A stretch of DNA of 7,388 nucleotides, from positions 17,354-24,741 of the forward strand of contig PBVO01000095.1 in NCBI GenBank assembly GCA_002729015.1. The letters run 5' to 3'. This DNA is from Candidatus Poribacteria bacterium (GTDB lineage: Bacteria > Poribacteria > WGA-4E > UBA9662). Position 1 is the first letter of the stretch. Each line of letters opens with the position of its first letter. Both the position numbers and the translations under genes were made by a program. Shown piece by piece: positions 6,351 to 7,388 of this stretch. The notes beneath the pieces are model-generated. The model was not told the origin of the DNA. It searched no databases and saw only the letters and a list, made by a program, of their open reading frames with translations.

Positions 6351-7109
6351 ATGAAAAGAATTGATAAAAGAGAACCTAACCAAATGCGACCTGTTCGCAT
6401 TGAACGTAATTATATTAAGCACCCAGAAGGCTCAGTCTTGATTTCGGTGGGCGATACCAAAGTTATTTGTAATGCCTCCGTGGAAAATGGGCAACCTCGT
6501 TTTATGAAAGAGCAGAATATTCGCAACCGAGGGTGGGTAACTGCTGAATATTCCATGCTTCCTCGCTCTACATCTGAACGGATGAGAAGGGAAGTCACAA
6601 GTGGCAGAATCGGGGGCCGAACACAGGAAATACAAAGGTTAATTGGTAGGAGCTTACGAGCTATTACTGACTTGGATGCTTTGGGTGAGAGGACTATTTG
6701 GATTGACTGTGACGTTATTCAAGCTGATGGTGGAACACGTACAGCCGCTATTACCGGTGCATTTATTGCACTTTGGGACGCATGTAAATTCCTGATTGAT
6801 CGAAGACGAATTAAAGACCTGCCGATTATTGATAACATTGCTGCGACAAGCGTTGGTATTCTTGATAACCGGCCGATGCTGGATCTTTGTTACGTGGAAG
6901 ATTCTAGTGCTGAAGTTGATATGAACATTATAATGACAGGGAAAGGAAAAATTGTTGAAGTTCAAGGGACAGCAGAAAAAGAGCCTTTTACAAAAACTGA
7001 ACTTAACGAAATACTTGAGCTAGGCGAGTCCGGAATACAGGACTTAATTCGTTTACAAAAAAGACTCATTATTGAAGATCTGAATGAAGTTAGTTCTTGC
7101 GACCAATAA
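6351..7109 (+). CDS. rph: Ribonuclease PH
   Basis: RNase PH is a phosphorolytic 3'-to-5' exoribonuclease that trims the 3' ends of tRNA precursors and other RNAs in the cytoplasm, releasing nucleoside diphosphates. The 252-residue length is typical. The family signature is nearly complete. R-P-V near the start is followed by [19 protein letters not shown] (27-45) and [14 protein letters not shown] (61-74). [16 protein letters not shown] (89-104) and [19 protein letters not shown] (119-137) carry the phosphate- and RNA-binding arginines. [16 protein letters not shown] (177-192) contains the conserved acidic residues Asp178 and Asp184. VEVQGTAE closes the core. [14 protein letters not shown] is the expected N-terminus, so ATG 6351 is right even though no Shine-Dalgarno is visible. 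The 3' end overlaps the start of rdgB, a common arrangement. No key residue appears to be missing. Confidence 0.98.
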   Translation: MKRIDKREPNQMRPVRIERNYIKHPEGSVLISVGDTKVICNASVENGQPRFMKEQNIRNRGWVTAEYSMLPRSTSERMRREVTSGRIGGRTQEIQRLIGRSLRAITDLDALGERTIWIDCDVIQADGGTRTAAITGAFIALWDACKFLIDRRRIKDLPIIDNIAATSVGILDNRPMLDLCYVEDSSAEVDMNIIMTGKGKIVEVQGTAEKEPFTKTELNEILELGESGIQDLIRLQKRLIIEDLNEVSSCDQ

Positions 7110-7388
7110 CGTCAAAAAAGTAACCGAAATTCGGCAGATTCTCGATGGTTCATTTGAAGCAATTGGGCTAATTGAGGCGGGTATTGATGTAGAAATGATC
7201 GAAGATTGTCAAACATTTGCTGGTAATGCCATTCGTAAAGCATTAGCAGTATCTAAAGCCACAGACGAGTTGTCCCTCGCAGATGACTCTGGTTTAGTTG
7301 TAGAATCACTTGATGGAGCTCCAGGAGTACATTCTGCTCGTTATGCTGGAGAAATGGCTACAGATGAAGATAAAAATCAAAAAATCCT
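7084..7388 (+). CDS. rdgB: XTP/dITP (non-canonical purine NTP) pyrophosphatase, 3' end outside the window
   Basis: RdgB/HAM1 hydrolyses dITP, ITP and XTP to monophosphates and pyrophosphate, keeping deaminated purines out of DNA and RNA. The first 101 residues are visible, about half of the usual length of roughly 200; the right window edge cuts the gene. The start [20 protein letters not shown] gives the nucleotide-binding T/SxNxxK motif (residues 7-12). [10 protein letters not shown] (44-53) and [18 protein letters not shown] (65-82) are family signatures. Asp67 and Asp68 are the likely metal-binding and catalytic acids, and HSARYAGE follows at 83-90. The start is certain: an in-frame TGA (7081-7083) directly precedes the ATG. 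GAAG at 7074-7077 gives a usable ribosome-binding site. The first 26 bases overlap the end of rph in another frame, so the two genes are almost surely co-transcribed and coupled. Confidence 0.97.
   Translation, partial: MKLVLATNNVKKVTEIRQILDGSFEAIGLIEAGIDVEMIEDCQTFAGNAIRKALAVSKATDELSLADDSGLVVESLDGAPGVHSARYAGEMATDEDKNQKI

Noticed and set aside
6654..6965. 103-codon reverse-strand frame opposite rph
   Set aside because: It lies wholly within the well-conserved rph gene and its translation resembles no family; it is an antisense shadow.
1..7388. CRISPR array, insertion sequence, tRNA, rRNA or prophage genes
   Set aside because: No regularly spaced repeats, transposase motifs, terminal inverted repeats or recognisable structural RNA were seen on either strand.

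Overview
The window is AT-rich bacterial DNA (about 40% G+C by eye) in which every convincing gene reads left to right. It holds seven genes in the standard genetic code. The first is cut by the left edge and the last by the right edge. Two adjacent lipoproteins with Sec/Lsp-type signals indicate a bacterium, most likely with a diderm envelope. A Ski2/Mtr4-type helicase, HEAT-repeat lipoproteins and a UxaC-superfamily protein of a divergent subfamily together resemble the gene stock of Planctomycetes, Verrucomicrobia or candidate phyla such as Poribacteria. That placement is inference from remembered family distribution, and nothing here fixes the phylum.

Layout: (1) 1-1976, the C-terminal two thirds or so of a DEVH-box Ski2-like RNA helicase, beginning inside motif II and ending with a DSHCT domain. 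(2) 1977-2154, a 178-base gap with a weak terminator-like hairpin, an imperfect tandem repeat and a plausible sigma70-type promoter. (3) 2155-2634, a GNAT-fold acetyltransferase-like protein. (4) 2683-3726, a lipoprotein with a TPR-like start and HEAT repeats. (5) 3752-5038, a second lipoprotein with two PDZ-like domains, HEAT repeats and an acidic tail. (6) 5044-6297, a UxaC/amidohydrolase-superfamily protein, probably translationally coupled to gene 5. (7) 6351-7109, ribonuclease PH, overlapping by 26 bases the start of rdgB (7084 to the right edge), which encodes the XTP/dITP house-cleaning pyrophosphatase.

How they may work together: rph and rdgB are a familiar bacterial pair, serving tRNA 3'-end trimming and nucleotide-pool cleaning. 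With the helicase, they give RNA and nucleotide housekeeping at both ends of the window. Genes 3 to 6 are packed tightly (gaps of 48, 25 and 5 bases) and look like one transcription unit. The two lipoproteins probably act as envelope scaffolds, and nothing in the sequence names their partners.

The least ordinary parts are the PDZ-plus-HEAT lipoprotein beside a second HEAT lipoprotein, the divergent UxaC-like enzyme, and the basic, Cys-containing insert in the helicase. I found no mobile element, CRISPR array, tRNA, rRNA or clear defence system.
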